13,610 nucleotides of DNA. Source: Bifidobacteriaceae bacterium. GTDB lineage: Bacteria; Actinomycetota; Actinomycetes; Actinomycetales; WQXJ01. The stretch is taken from positions 1 to 13,610 of the forward strand of contig JAITIG010000086.1 in the NCBI GenBank assembly GCA_031279575.1. Direction: 5' to 3'. Both the position numbers and the translations under genes were made by a program. The number at the start of each line of letters is the position of its first letter. The stretch's first letter is position 1. Positions 7,022-12,846 of the stretch are shown one piece after another. The notes beneath the pieces were generated by a model. It did no database searches, had not been told where the DNA came from, and saw only the letters and a program-made list of their open reading frames with translations.

Positions 7022-7635
7022 CCAACGTGATGTGGGCCCCCGCCCCGGCCGCCCCGGCTGCCCCCGCGGCCCCGGCCGCCCCCGCGGCATCGGCGGCGCC
7101 TGAGGCGAGTGGGGCAACCCAGCCGGCCGGCCGGCCGGGCGGGGCCTGGCGGCTGGTGCTGCGCGAGCTGGGGGAGCTGGGGCTGAAGATCGCCGCCATC
7201 GCCGGCTTGGCTGTTTTGCTATTCGCCTTCGTCTTCGGCTTGGAGCGAGTTGGCGACGCCGGCATGGCGCCAGCCGTCAACGGCGGCGACCTGGTGGTGT
7301 TCTACCGCATCGGCTCAGACCACCGGGCGGGCGATGTGGTGGCGCTGGACCAGCCGGGCCAAGGCCGCCAGGTGCGCCGGGTGGTGGCGGTGGGCGGAGA
7401 CACGGTCGAGGCCACCGAGCGGGGCCTGGCGGTCAACGGCAACCTGTTGGATTTGGGCGCGGACGAGCCGGCGCCGCTGAATCCATCCCTTTTTCCGCTG
7501 ACGCTTGCGCCAGGGGAATTGTTTGTGCTCGGGGACGCCCTGGGCGCGAACAGCGACAGCCGCAGCTATGGGGCTGTCAGCTCGGACGATGTCGAAGGGG
7601 AGGTGGTCGTCTTGATTCGGCGTCGGGGATTCTGA
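7018..7635 (+). CDS. SipA-like signal peptidase I homologue lacking catalytic Ser and Lys
   Basis: A 205-residue membrane protein of the S26 signal peptidase I family. It has an Ala/Pro-rich N-terminus (7-29), one membrane helix (about 55-74) and an external domain. GMAPAVNGGDLVVFYRI (82-98) aligns with the SMxPT box, VRRVVAVGGDTVE (119-131) with the KRV-x-x-x-GD box, and GDALGANSDSR (172-182) with box E. The nucleophile Ser is Gly82 and the general-base Lys is Arg120, so ordinary proteolysis is unlikely. Streptococcus pyogenes SipA, needed for FCT pilus polymerisation, likewise lacks both residues. A role as pilin-assembly helper for the next genes is therefore inferred. The start overlaps the preceding stop by ATGA. 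An ORF extension upstream to 6985 is possible but lies inside the preceding gene. Confidence 0.85.
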   Translation: MTNVMWAPAPAAPAAPAAPAAPAASAAPEASGATQPAGRPGGAWRLVLRELGELGLKIAAIAGLAVLLFAFVFGLERVGDAGMAPAVNGGDLVVFYRIGSDHRAGDVVALDQPGQGRQVRRVVAVGGDTVEATERGLAVNGNLLDLGADEPAPLNPSLFPLTLAPGELFVLGDALGANSDSRSYGAVSSDDVEGEVVVLIRRRGF

Positions 7636-7651
7636 CGCCGGGATGGCCACC

Positions 7652-7672
7652 GCCTCCGCTCGCCGCGGAGGC
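7652..7672 (+). terminator. Hairpin between the SipA-like and pilin genes
   Basis: GCCTCCGC and GCGGAGGC form a perfect 8-bp stem with a 5-base loop, 16 bases after the SipA-like stop. It is followed by TAGACAA, not a T-run. It may be a partial terminator or an mRNA processing or stability element that separates pilin dosage from the two upstream genes. Confidence 0.45.
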
Positions 7673-7762
7673 TAGACAACCAGGTGCTGGCCCAGGCCAG
7701 GACTTGAGCGGATCGGCAGCAACCAACCCTAGGTCCGCAGACGGGCAAGTCACTTCAGGAAC

Positions 7763-7782
7763 GGCGCGCAAACCTGCGCGCC
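7763..7782 (+). promoter_or_regulatory. Hairpin in the pilin 5' leader
   Basis: GGCGCGCA, loop AACC, TGCGCGCC: a perfect 8-bp stem with a tetraloop, ending 32 bases before the pilin ATG and 15 bases before its ribosome site. It does not cover the ribosome site, so stabilisation of the 5' end of a highly expressed mRNA is the simplest reading. A protein operator is an alternative. Confidence 0.45.
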
Positions 7783-7797
7783 GAAGGCAAAGGACAT

Positions 7798-7810
7798 AAG
7801 GAAAGAGAAG
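7798..7810 (+). promoter_or_regulatory. Ribosome binding site of the major pilin
   Basis: A purine-rich AAGGAAAGAGAAG stretch ends four bases before ATG 7815. Its GGAAAG core (7800-7805) is nine bases from the start, consistent with strong independent translation. Confidence 0.7.
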
Positions 7811-7814
7811 AGCA

Positions 7815-9128
7815 ATGCAAAACAAGATGCGAAAGACCTGGCGCGCCCTGACCGCGCTGGTCCTGGCCGTGGCGCTGCCCGCGGCCGGCGCGACCATGGC
7901 CTCGGCCGATGACCAGGCCCCGAGTTTGGTCGCCCAAGGCGACGAGACAACCCCGGCTGACGCCGCCATCACCAAGGTGCTGCGCGTGCAGCCAGGCCTG
8001 GCCCTGCCGACGGATGGCCTCACCTTCGAGTTCAAGGTGGCGCCGGTGAGCCTCAACGGGACGGCGGATGCCAGCTTGCCCACGCCAGGCAATGGCACAG
8101 TCCCGGTCACCATCAAGACCGCCAACCAGGGAACTGGGGAGGCAGGCTTCGACCTGTACCAGGCGCAGTCGAAGAAACTGTTCTCGGGCGACCTCTTCAC
8201 CGGGACCTGGCCCAAGGCCGGCGTCTACGTCTACACGGTGACGGAGTCGGCCTCGGCGGCCCACACTGCGCCCGCAAACGTGATTGAGGACTTTTGGTTC
8301 TCCAGCGCCTCCTACACGCTGACCGCCTATGTCGAGAACGGAACCACCGGCTTGTACGTCAAGGCGATCACCGCGGCGGCGACCACTGCCGACACCGGCC
8401 TGACCGGCGGCGGCAAAGTCAACCCCACCCCCGGCGACGGCGAGAAGACCTTCAGCGCCTTCGCTTTCACCAACGGCTACTCCCTGGTCACCGATCCGAA
8501 ACTGCCCGATACGCCAGCTGATGGCTATGCCGCCTCGGTGACCAAGATGGTGGCCGGCGCCTATGCCGACCAGACCCGGTACTTCGAGTTCGACGTGACG
8601 CTGAACGTGCCCGCTGTCAACCTGACGCCCGGCCTGACCTACAAGGCCTATGTGCTCAACGCCACCAGCGGCGCCGTTGAGACCGCCGCGGCCAACGCCG
8701 CGGCGAACGAGACTCTCGGGACCGATGGTAGCGAAAGCTATTTCAAGTTCGCCCCCGGCGCCGTCAAGGAGGTCAAGCTCAAGCACAACCAGCGCCTGGC
8801 CTTTGTGGGCCTGCCCTACACCTCCTCGCTCGATGTGAGCGAGGACGGCTACTCGGATTACCAGGCCAGCACCGTCATCACGACTGGTAACACCGCTGCC
8901 GCGAAGACCGATTGCACCCAGGGTGCGGCTTGCGTTGCCGAGCTGACCGGCATCGGGCCCAAGGCGCTGGACGTGACCTACACCAACACCCGCGCCGACG
9001 GCATCACCACCCCGACCGGCCTGAACCTGGACGACGCCGCCTACTGGGCCATGATCGCCCTGGCCGGCTCCGCGCTGATCGCCTTCTTGGTGTTCCGCGT
9101 GCGCCGCTCGCAGCGGGCTGCTGCCTGA
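7815..9128 (+). CDS. Major pilin, FctA/Spy0128-like, two domains, TPTG sorting signal
   Basis: A 437-residue exported pilin. The signal peptide ends near ASA (residue 31). Domain 1 (about 45-222) has the Spy0128/FctA pattern: ITKVL, LTFEFKV, YVYTVTES and FAFTNGY, giving Lys54, Glu144 and Asn220 as the expected isopeptide triad. Domain 2 (about 237-393) opens VTKMVAGAYAD (Lys244) and closes TYTNT (Asn391), with acidic residues around 340-344. The tail has TTPTGL (398-403), a membrane helix (about 410-428) and a basic end. TPTG resembles the E/Q-V-P-T-G type signals used by the class B sortases of FCT pili rather than LPxTG. Lys201 or Lys211 could be the inter-subunit linking Lys, by analogy only. 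Hairpins and its own ribosome site set it apart from the upstream genes, as expected for the abundant shaft subunit. The sortase gene follows. Confidence 0.9.
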   Translation: MQNKMRKTWRALTALVLAVALPAAGATMASADDQAPSLVAQGDETTPADAAITKVLRVQPGLALPTDGLTFEFKVAPVSLNGTADASLPTPGNGTVPVTIKTANQGTGEAGFDLYQAQSKKLFSGDLFTGTWPKAGVYVYTVTESASAAHTAPANVIEDFWFSSASYTLTAYVENGTTGLYVKAITAAATTADTGLTGGGKVNPTPGDGEKTFSAFAFTNGYSLVTDPKLPDTPADGYAASVTKMVAGAYADQTRYFEFDVTLNVPAVNLTPGLTYKAYVLNATSGAVETAAANAAANETLGTDGSESYFKFAPGAVKEVKLKHNQRLAFVGLPYTSSLDVSEDGYSDYQASTVITTGNTAAAKTDCTQGAACVAELTGIGPKALDVTYTNTRADGITTPTGLNLDDAAYWAMIALAGSALIAFLVFRVRRSQRAAA

Positions 9129-9155
9129 GCCGCCCCACTTATGTCCGATCCGTTT

Positions 9156-9186
9156 CCCGCCCGCCTGCGGCCTGGCCGCGGGCGGG
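9156..9186 (+). terminator. Hairpin between the pilin and sortase genes
   Basis: CCCGCCCGC (9156-9164) and GCGGGCGGG (9178-9186) form a perfect 9-bp GC stem with a 13-base loop, 27 bases after the pilin stop. No T-run follows. It is probably a partial terminator or 3' stabiliser that keeps sortase expression below pilin expression. Confidence 0.5.
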
Positions 9187-9248
9187 CGGCGAACGGGGCG
9201 GCGCGGCGCGAGCCCACCCCACACCACATCCAACGGCAGCACCTCACC

Positions 9249-9256
9249 AAGGAAGG
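9249..9256 (+). promoter_or_regulatory. Ribosome binding site of the sortase-pilin fusion
   Basis: AAGGAAGG lies six bases before ATG 9263. It fixes the start at the basic MSRTAS sequence preceding the membrane helix; the same frame is open much further upstream, but only as a shadow across the pilin gene. Confidence 0.8.
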
Positions 9257-9262
9257 CGAACC

Positions 9263-11470
9263 ATGAGCAGGACAGCAAGTCTTTGCCGGCGCGCCGTGCG
9301 CGTCGCGGACAAAGCTGTGAACTGGGCTGTGCTGGCGGCCGTTGCGGCCGTTGCCGTCATCGGCGGATACTCGCTGTGGGACTCCGGCGCGGTCCACGCC
9401 GCCGGCTCGGCCGAACGCTACCAAATCCACCGGCCGGCCCCGGACGGCTCGGCGGCGGGCTTTGCCCAACTCCAGGCCCAAAACCCGGAGGTGGTGGGCT
9501 GGTTGACGGTGTACGGCACCAACATCGACTTCCCCGTCACCCAAGGCCCCGACAACATGAAATACGTCAACACGGACGCCACTGGGCAGTATTCGGCCTC
9601 CGGCGCCGTGTTCCTCGACGCCGCCAACGCGGCCGCCTTCACCGACTTCAACTCCATCCTCTACGGCCACCACATGGAGAAACGCGCCATGTTCGGGGAC
9701 CTGGGGGACTTTGCCCAACGCGACTTCTTCGACTCGCGCACCAGCGGCGCCTTGTACGCGGACGGCCAGTGGCTCGGTTTGGAGTTCTTCGTTTTCACCC
9801 AGGCCGATGCCGCCGCCCCGGCCGTCTTCACCCCCGACGTCCAAGGCGAGGAGAACCGGCAGCTCTACCTTGACGGGCTGGTGGGCGGCGCCATCCACTC
9901 GCGGCAGATCGGCGCCGGCACGGCCGACCGCCTGTTGGTGCTGACCACCTGCTCGGTCGACACCACCAACGGGCGGGACATCCTGGTGGGCCGCATCACA
10001 GCCGCCCCACAGCCGGACCCGTTTGCCGCCCCGGCGCCGAGCGCCGAGCCAAGCTGGTGGTCGCAAGCCCCGATCTGGGCTCGGGCCGGCCTGATTGGCC
10101 TGCCGCTGGCGGGCTTGATCTGGTTTGCCATCGCCCGGGCCCGCCGCCGCTCAGCCGCCCGGGCCGCCACCGTGGGCCTGTCCCTGGTGGCGCTGATGGC
10201 CGCCCTTTGCTGCGCCCCCGCCCAGCCGGCCGGCGCGGCCACCGAGACTGGCGCGGCCGGCGCGGCCGGCGCGGCCACCGAGACTGGCGCGGCCGCCGCC
10301 ACCACCAGGGCGGCCGGCACCGCCGCCGCGGCCAGCGGCGTGGGCGCGGTCGGGGCGGCCATCGCCGCCGGGGCCGCCAGCGCCGCCGCCCGGGCGGGCG
10401 CGAACAGCGGGCGCAGCCAGCCCCGGCCGGCCGCCGCCCTGGCCAACCCCGCCCAGGGCGAGGCCGGCGTGGAGGTCGCCCAAGAGTTTTGGGACCTGCT
10501 GCAAACCGCCCCGGAGGCGGCCTTCACCTACGAACTCGCCCCCACCGGCCCGGGCGGCGGGTCAACCGTCTACACCACGCTGACCGGGACCCAGCAGCGC
10601 GGCATCGCCATCCCGGCGCTTGGGGGCGAGGCGGCCGCGACCTACCAGTTGCGCTGCGTCACCCCAGACCAGGGCGGGTATGTCATCGACCGGCGGGTCT
10701 ACTCCGTCGAGGTGGTCGCGGACTGGGCCGGCGGCGCGGTCGCGGTGGTGCGCAACCCGGCGGGCGAAAAGACCGCCGCGCCCACCTTTGAGCACTACTA
10801 CGGGGTGGGCCTGGGGCCGTGGGCGGCGGCCGAGCCGGAGGCGATGGTGGACTCGCGGGTGGTGGTGAGCGTGGCCGGCGCCCCCGAGCGGGACGTCCGG
10901 TTCGCCTTCGAGCTGCATTCGGCGCAAATGGCCCCGGCCCGGGCGGGCCGCTCGGCGGCGGCGGCGGCGCCGGCGCCGAAGCGCCTCGAGATCACCGGCG
11001 CGGGCCAGGGGCGGTTTGACCCGTGGGCCTACAACGCGCCCGGCATCTACTACCACACCGTCCGCCAAGTCGATTTGGGCCACCCGAACTACGTCTTTGA
11101 CCAGCAGGTTTACACCGTCGCCGACGTGGTGGGCCGGGCCGGGGGGGAGCTTGTGGCAACCCGCTCCATCACCGACCAGGCGGGCCGGGGCGTCAGCCAA
11201 ATCGCGTTCGCCAACACCTACCTGAGCGGCGCGGCGGACCAGCCGCCCACCAGCCCCGGCGGCGCGGGCGGCTCCGGCGGTTCCGGCGGCTCCGGCGGCT
11301 CCGGCGCGCAGGGGCTGCCGTTCACCGGCGCCAACACCCTGCCCGCCCTGGGCCTGGCCCTGCTGGCGGCGGTTGTTGGCGTGTGGTGCCTGCTGGCCCG
11401 CCGGCGCCGCCAAGGCGGCCAGGACCCGGCCCCGGCTGGGGACCCAGGTGGTCTATCGGCGCCACGATGA
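9263..11470 (+). CDS. Class B sortase fused to an FctB-like basal pilin with LPFTG signal
   Basis: One open frame of 735 residues. A membrane anchor (about 25-45) is followed by a class B sortase domain (about 55-247): NPEVVGWLTVYGTNIDFPV, SGAVFLD and YGHHM with catalytic His136, then LTTCSV with Cys230 and DILVGRI with Arg244. Next come a second membrane helix (about 271-291), a basic cytoplasmic stretch, a signal-peptide-like segment (about 297-326, ending PAGA) and a low-complexity Ala/Gly linker to about 400. Two Spy0128-like domains follow (about 404-515 and 527-653), then four Gly-Gly-Ser units, LPFTG (685-689), a final helix and a basic tail. The sortase should polymerise TPTG pilins. 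The C-terminal part resembles the wall-anchored base pilin that is normally a separate gene after the sortase. In-frame GTG 10172 or ATG 10196 could start a separate protein but lack a ribosome site. Confidence 0.87.
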   Translation: MSRTASLCRRAVRVADKAVNWAVLAAVAAVAVIGGYSLWDSGAVHAAGSAERYQIHRPAPDGSAAGFAQLQAQNPEVVGWLTVYGTNIDFPVTQGPDNMKYVNTDATGQYSASGAVFLDAANAAAFTDFNSILYGHHMEKRAMFGDLGDFAQRDFFDSRTSGALYADGQWLGLEFFVFTQADAAAPAVFTPDVQGEENRQLYLDGLVGGAIHSRQIGAGTADRLLVLTTCSVDTTNGRDILVGRITAAPQPDPFAAPAPSAEPSWWSQAPIWARAGLIGLPLAGLIWFAIARARRRSAARAATVGLSLVALMAALCCAPAQPAGAATETGAAGAAGAATETGAAAATTRAAGTAAAASGVGAVGAAIAAGAASAAARAGANSGRSQPRPAAALANPAQGEAGVEVAQEFWDLLQTAPEAAFTYELAPTGPGGGSTVYTTLTGTQQRGIAIPALGGEAAATYQLRCVTPDQGGYVIDRRVYSVEVVADWAGGAVAVVRNPAGEKTAAPTFEHYYGVGLGPWAAAEPEAMVDSRVVVSVAGAPERDVRFAFELHSAQMAPARAGRSAAAAAPAPKRLEITGAGQGRFDPWAYNAPGIYYHTVRQVDLGHPNYVFDQQVYTVADVVGRAGGELVATRSITDQAGRGVSQIAFANTYLSGAADQPPTSPGGAGGSGGSGGSGGSGAQGLPFTGANTLPALGLALLAAVVGVWCLLARRRRQGGQDPAPAGDPGGLSAPR
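10232..10295 (+). repeat. Direct repeat in the sortase-pilin linker
   Basis: A 28-base unit (10232-10259) recurs exactly at 10268-10295, a 36-base period, each copy encoding GAATETGAA. Repeats of this kind can change copy number by slippage, and a 36-base change keeps the frame. Confidence 0.75.
11267..11302 (+). repeat. Four Gly-Gly-Ser linker codon repeats
   Basis: Four consecutive 9-base units GGCGGC/TTCC encode a flexible (GGS)4 spacer just before LPFTG. It plays the part that Pro-rich tails play in FctB-type base pilins, giving the sorting signal reach into the wall. Confidence 0.8.
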
Positions 11471-11530
11471 CGGCATCGTCCCGCTGGTGGGCGAAGCTGC
11501 CGCTGCCGGTCACCACCACCAGCGCGGCGG

Positions 11531-11566
11531 GGGCGGGATTGCCCGCCCGGGCCACCGGGCCCGGGG
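11531..11566. terminator. Probable bidirectional terminator between the pilus operon and tRNA-Leu
   Basis: Two adjacent hairpins: GGGCGGG/CCCGCCC with loop ATTG (11531-11548), and GCCCGG/CCGGGC with loop GCCA (11545-11560), followed by GGGGGTTT on the plus strand. They overlap and so are alternatives. The position, 61 bases after the fusion-gene stop and downstream of the convergent tRNA-Leu, fits termination in both directions. Confidence 0.5.
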
Positions 11567-11613
11567 GTTTGCATCGGGTGTCTTCCATCTCGCCCGCCAC
11601 CGCCGGTCCGCTT

Positions 11614-11698
11614 TGGTGCGCCAGGCGGGACTTGAACCCGCACGCCCGAGGGCACAGGAACCTAAATCCTGCGCGTCTGCCAATTCCGCCACTGGCGC
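11614..11698 (-). tRNA. tRNA-Leu (anticodon TAG), CCA encoded
   Basis: Read on the minus strand, the acceptor arms are GCGCCAG and CTGGCGC, followed by discriminator A and an encoded CCA. The anticodon stem CAGGA/TCCTG encloses loop TTTAGGT, so the anticodon is TAG (plus-strand bases 11662-11664). A long variable arm (TGCCCTCGGGCG) and T-loop TTCAAGT mark a class II tRNA-Leu. With CCA it is 85 nucleotides. It is convergent with the pilus operon. Confidence 0.95.
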
Positions 11699-11757
11699 GC
11701 CCCATGGTTCCCGCGCGGCCCCCAGCCAAGCGGCCCGCCGCGGGTGTTTCCCCCAGG

Positions 11758-11786
11758 ACCCTAGCCCACCATGCGACCAGCGCCAA
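11758..11786 (-). promoter_or_regulatory. Promoter candidate for tRNA-Leu
   Basis: On the minus strand, TTGGCG (11781-11786) and TAGGGT (11758-11763) are separated by exactly 17 bases, a good -35/-10 pair for a high-GC vegetative sigma factor. The tRNA 5' end lies 59 bases downstream of the -10, which implies a processed leader. Confidence 0.55.
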
Positions 11787-11815
11787 AGCCCCAGCGCCGC
11801 CCGGGCCCGCCAGGC

Positions 11816-11821
11816 TAACCT
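11816..11821 (+). promoter_or_regulatory. -10 element placed for a leaderless mRNA
   Basis: TAACCT occupies positions -12 to -7 if transcription begins at the A of ATG 11828, the spacing usual for leaderless actinobacterial transcripts. It also forms the loop of a small CCAGG-CTAA-CCTGG dyad. No -35 was recognised. GGTGGG just before the ATG could instead act as a weak ribosome site on a longer transcript. Confidence 0.35.
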
Positions 11822-11827
11822 GGTGGG

Positions 11828-12091
11828 ATGCACAAGCCATCGCCGGATAGCCTCGCCGCCCAGCTCAAACAGCAGCAGGCCGCCCTCGCCCTGACCGTTG
11901 ACCAGCTCAAGGGGCAACTCGCCCCCGCCGCGCTGGCCGCCGCCGGACGCGCCAAACTGGCCCAGGCCGCCAAATCGGCCGCCGTCGAGCCCACCGGCCG
12001 CCCCAAGCCGTGGGTCCTGATCGCGCTGGCGGCCGCCACCGCGCTGCTCGCCGCCGGCCTGGTGGCGCGCCTCGCCAGGCGGCGCAAGTGA
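11828..12091 (+). CDS. DUF3618-like small membrane protein
   Basis: An 87-residue protein. The N-terminal helix region (about 8-35, with AALALTVDQLKGQLAP) resembles the DUF3618 pattern of actinobacterial membrane proteins. A polar, Lys/Ala-rich linker follows, then one membrane helix (about 62-80) and a basic RLARRRK end, so the N-terminal part should be cytoplasmic or membrane-associated. DUF3618 proteins have no settled function. Its stop overlaps the next gene's GTG by four bases, so the pair is translationally coupled, an arrangement seen with GroES-like genes in actinobacteria. Confidence 0.75.
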   Translation: MHKPSPDSLAAQLKQQQAALALTVDQLKGQLAPAALAAAGRAKLAQAAKSAAVEPTGRPKPWVLIALAAATALLAAGLVARLARRRK

Positions 12092-12495
12092 CCGCCGGGC
12101 ACCTGGCGGCGCTGGAAGGCGGGGCGGCGGCATCGGACGCCCCTTCCGGCCGGCCGGCCGCGCGGCCCCAGCTGCCCGGCGAACCGCTGCCGGTGCGCCT
12201 GCTGGGCGACAGGCTGCTGGTGATGCTGGACGCCGAGTCGGCCGAGCGGCGCTCGGCGGGCGGGATTCTGATCCCCGCCACCGCGGCCGTGGGCAAACGC
12301 CTGGCCTGGGCGCATGTCGTCGCCGTGGGCGCCAACGTGCGCCAGGTGGCGCTGGGCGACAGAGTGCTGTTCGACCCGGAGGACCGCGCCGAGGTGGAGA
12401 TCGGCGGGCAGGCCTACCTGCTGCTGCGGGAGCGGAACGTGCACGGCGTGGCCCAGGACGGCGCCGAGGCCGAGGGCGCCGGCATGTACCTGTGA
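12088..12495 (+). CDS. GroES-family (Cpn10-like) protein
   Basis: A 135-residue protein. After an Ala/Pro-rich N-terminus, residues from about 35 match the Cpn10 fold: PVRLLGDRLLVML, then ERRSAGGILIPATA (mobile-loop region), GDRVLFDPEDRAEVEIGG and YLLLRERNVHGV, ending GMYL. Actinobacteria often carry this divergent paralogue away from groEL, and no groEL is in the window. It may assist a chaperonin or have another role. GTG 12088 overlaps the DUF3618-like stop (GTGA). An internal start near the conserved PVRLL would shorten it by about 33 residues. The canonical groES is expected elsewhere, so no symbol is given. Confidence 0.88.
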   Translation: MTAGHLAALEGGAAASDAPSGRPAARPQLPGEPLPVRLLGDRLLVMLDAESAERRSAGGILIPATAAVGKRLAWAHVVAVGANVRQVALGDRVLFDPEDRAEVEIGGQAYLLLRERNVHGVAQDGAEAEGAGMYL

Positions 12496-12532
12496 GCCCG
12501 CCGGGCGGCCCGCGCCGCCGGAGGCAACCGTG

Positions 12533-12545
12533 CTAGAGTCTCTAG
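12533..12545 (+). promoter_or_regulatory. -10 element and palindrome upstream of tRNA-Lys
   Basis: TAGAGT (12534-12539) sits 10 bases before the tRNA 5' end, a good -10. The surrounding CTAGAG-T-CTCTAG is a perfect 6-bp-arm palindrome. No -35 consensus was found at the expected distance. Confidence 0.45.
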
Positions 12546-12549
12546 ACGC

Positions 12550-12622
12550 GCGCCATTAGCTCAATTGGCAGAGCAGCTGGCTCTTAACCAGCGGGTTCGG
12601 GGTTCGAGTCCCTGATGGCGCA
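12550..12622 (+). tRNA. tRNA-Lys (anticodon CTT)
   Basis: Acceptor arms GCGCCAT and ATGGCGC, D-arm GCTC/GAGC, anticodon stem GCTGG/CCAGC with loop CTCTTAA (anticodon CTT), and T-loop TTCGAGT: 73 nucleotides to discriminator A. The following bases are CCG, so CCA is not fully encoded, unlike the tRNA-Leu nearby. The 3' part is the probable attachment site of the adjacent integrase. Confidence 0.96.
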
Positions 12623-12628
12623 CCGGTC

Positions 12629-12674
12629 AAGTGCCCTCCATCGAATGTGAAACCGCAGGTGGGGGGCACTTTTT
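12629..12674 (+). terminator. Intrinsic terminator after tRNA-Lys
   Basis: AAGTGCCCTCC (12629-12639) pairs with GGGGGGCACTT (12661-12671), 11 bp with one G-T wobble, and runs into TTTTT (12670-12674). The loop is 21 bases, larger than usual. It starts seven bases after the tRNA. The arms also carry an AAGTG/CACTT motif repeated further right. Confidence 0.65.
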
Positions 12675-12725
12675 GCGTCTCATCTCGTCTCGATGGGAGC
12701 GGCCGAATGATGCTAGTTTCTGCCC

Positions 12726-12739
12726 AAGTGGACCCACTT
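12726..12739. promoter_or_regulatory. Palindrome upstream of the integrase
   Basis: AAGTGG-AC-CCACTT is a perfect 6-bp-arm palindrome, 107 bases before the integrase ATG. It shares AAGTG/CACTT with the arms of the preceding hairpin, so it could be a recombinase arm-type or regulator-binding site. Confidence 0.35.
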
Positions 12740-12750
12740 TTGGACCCTCC

Positions 12751-12846
12751 ATGGCGAACCGCACCGGTTCCATACGGGCTTGGCTGGAGAGCCGGAAGGT
12801 TAGCCAGCCGGCTCCCAGCGCCGGCCCATACGACCAGTGGCGCTGA
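12751..12846 (+). CDS. Possible 31-residue ORF overlapping the integrase start
   Basis: ATG 12751 to TGA 12844-12846 encodes a short basic peptide starting MANRTGSIRAWLESRK. Its stop shares the A of the integrase ATG (TGATG), a coupling arrangement. No ribosome site is evident and no family is recognised. It could be a coupled leader, a decayed start of the integrase, or chance. Confidence 0.2.
   Translation: MANRTGSIRAWLESRKVSQPAPSAGPYDQWR

Noticed and set aside
7033..7092. CCC/GCC/GCG repeat at the start of the SipA-like gene
   Set aside because: Codon-level Ala/Pro repeat encoding a disordered N-terminus; not a DNA element.
7755..9278. Minus-strand 507-codon frame opposite the pilin
   Set aside because: Shadow of the pilin gene, which has a signal peptide, sorting signal and ribosome site.
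11267..11302. Short tandem repeats resembling a CRISPR or minisatellite
   Set aside because: They are four Gly-Gly-Ser codon units in a linker, with no spacers.
11383..11850. Plus-strand frames containing a CARRDLNPH-type sequence
   Set aside because: This peptide is the well-known artefact of translating the reverse complement of a tRNA; the tRNA-Leu explains it.
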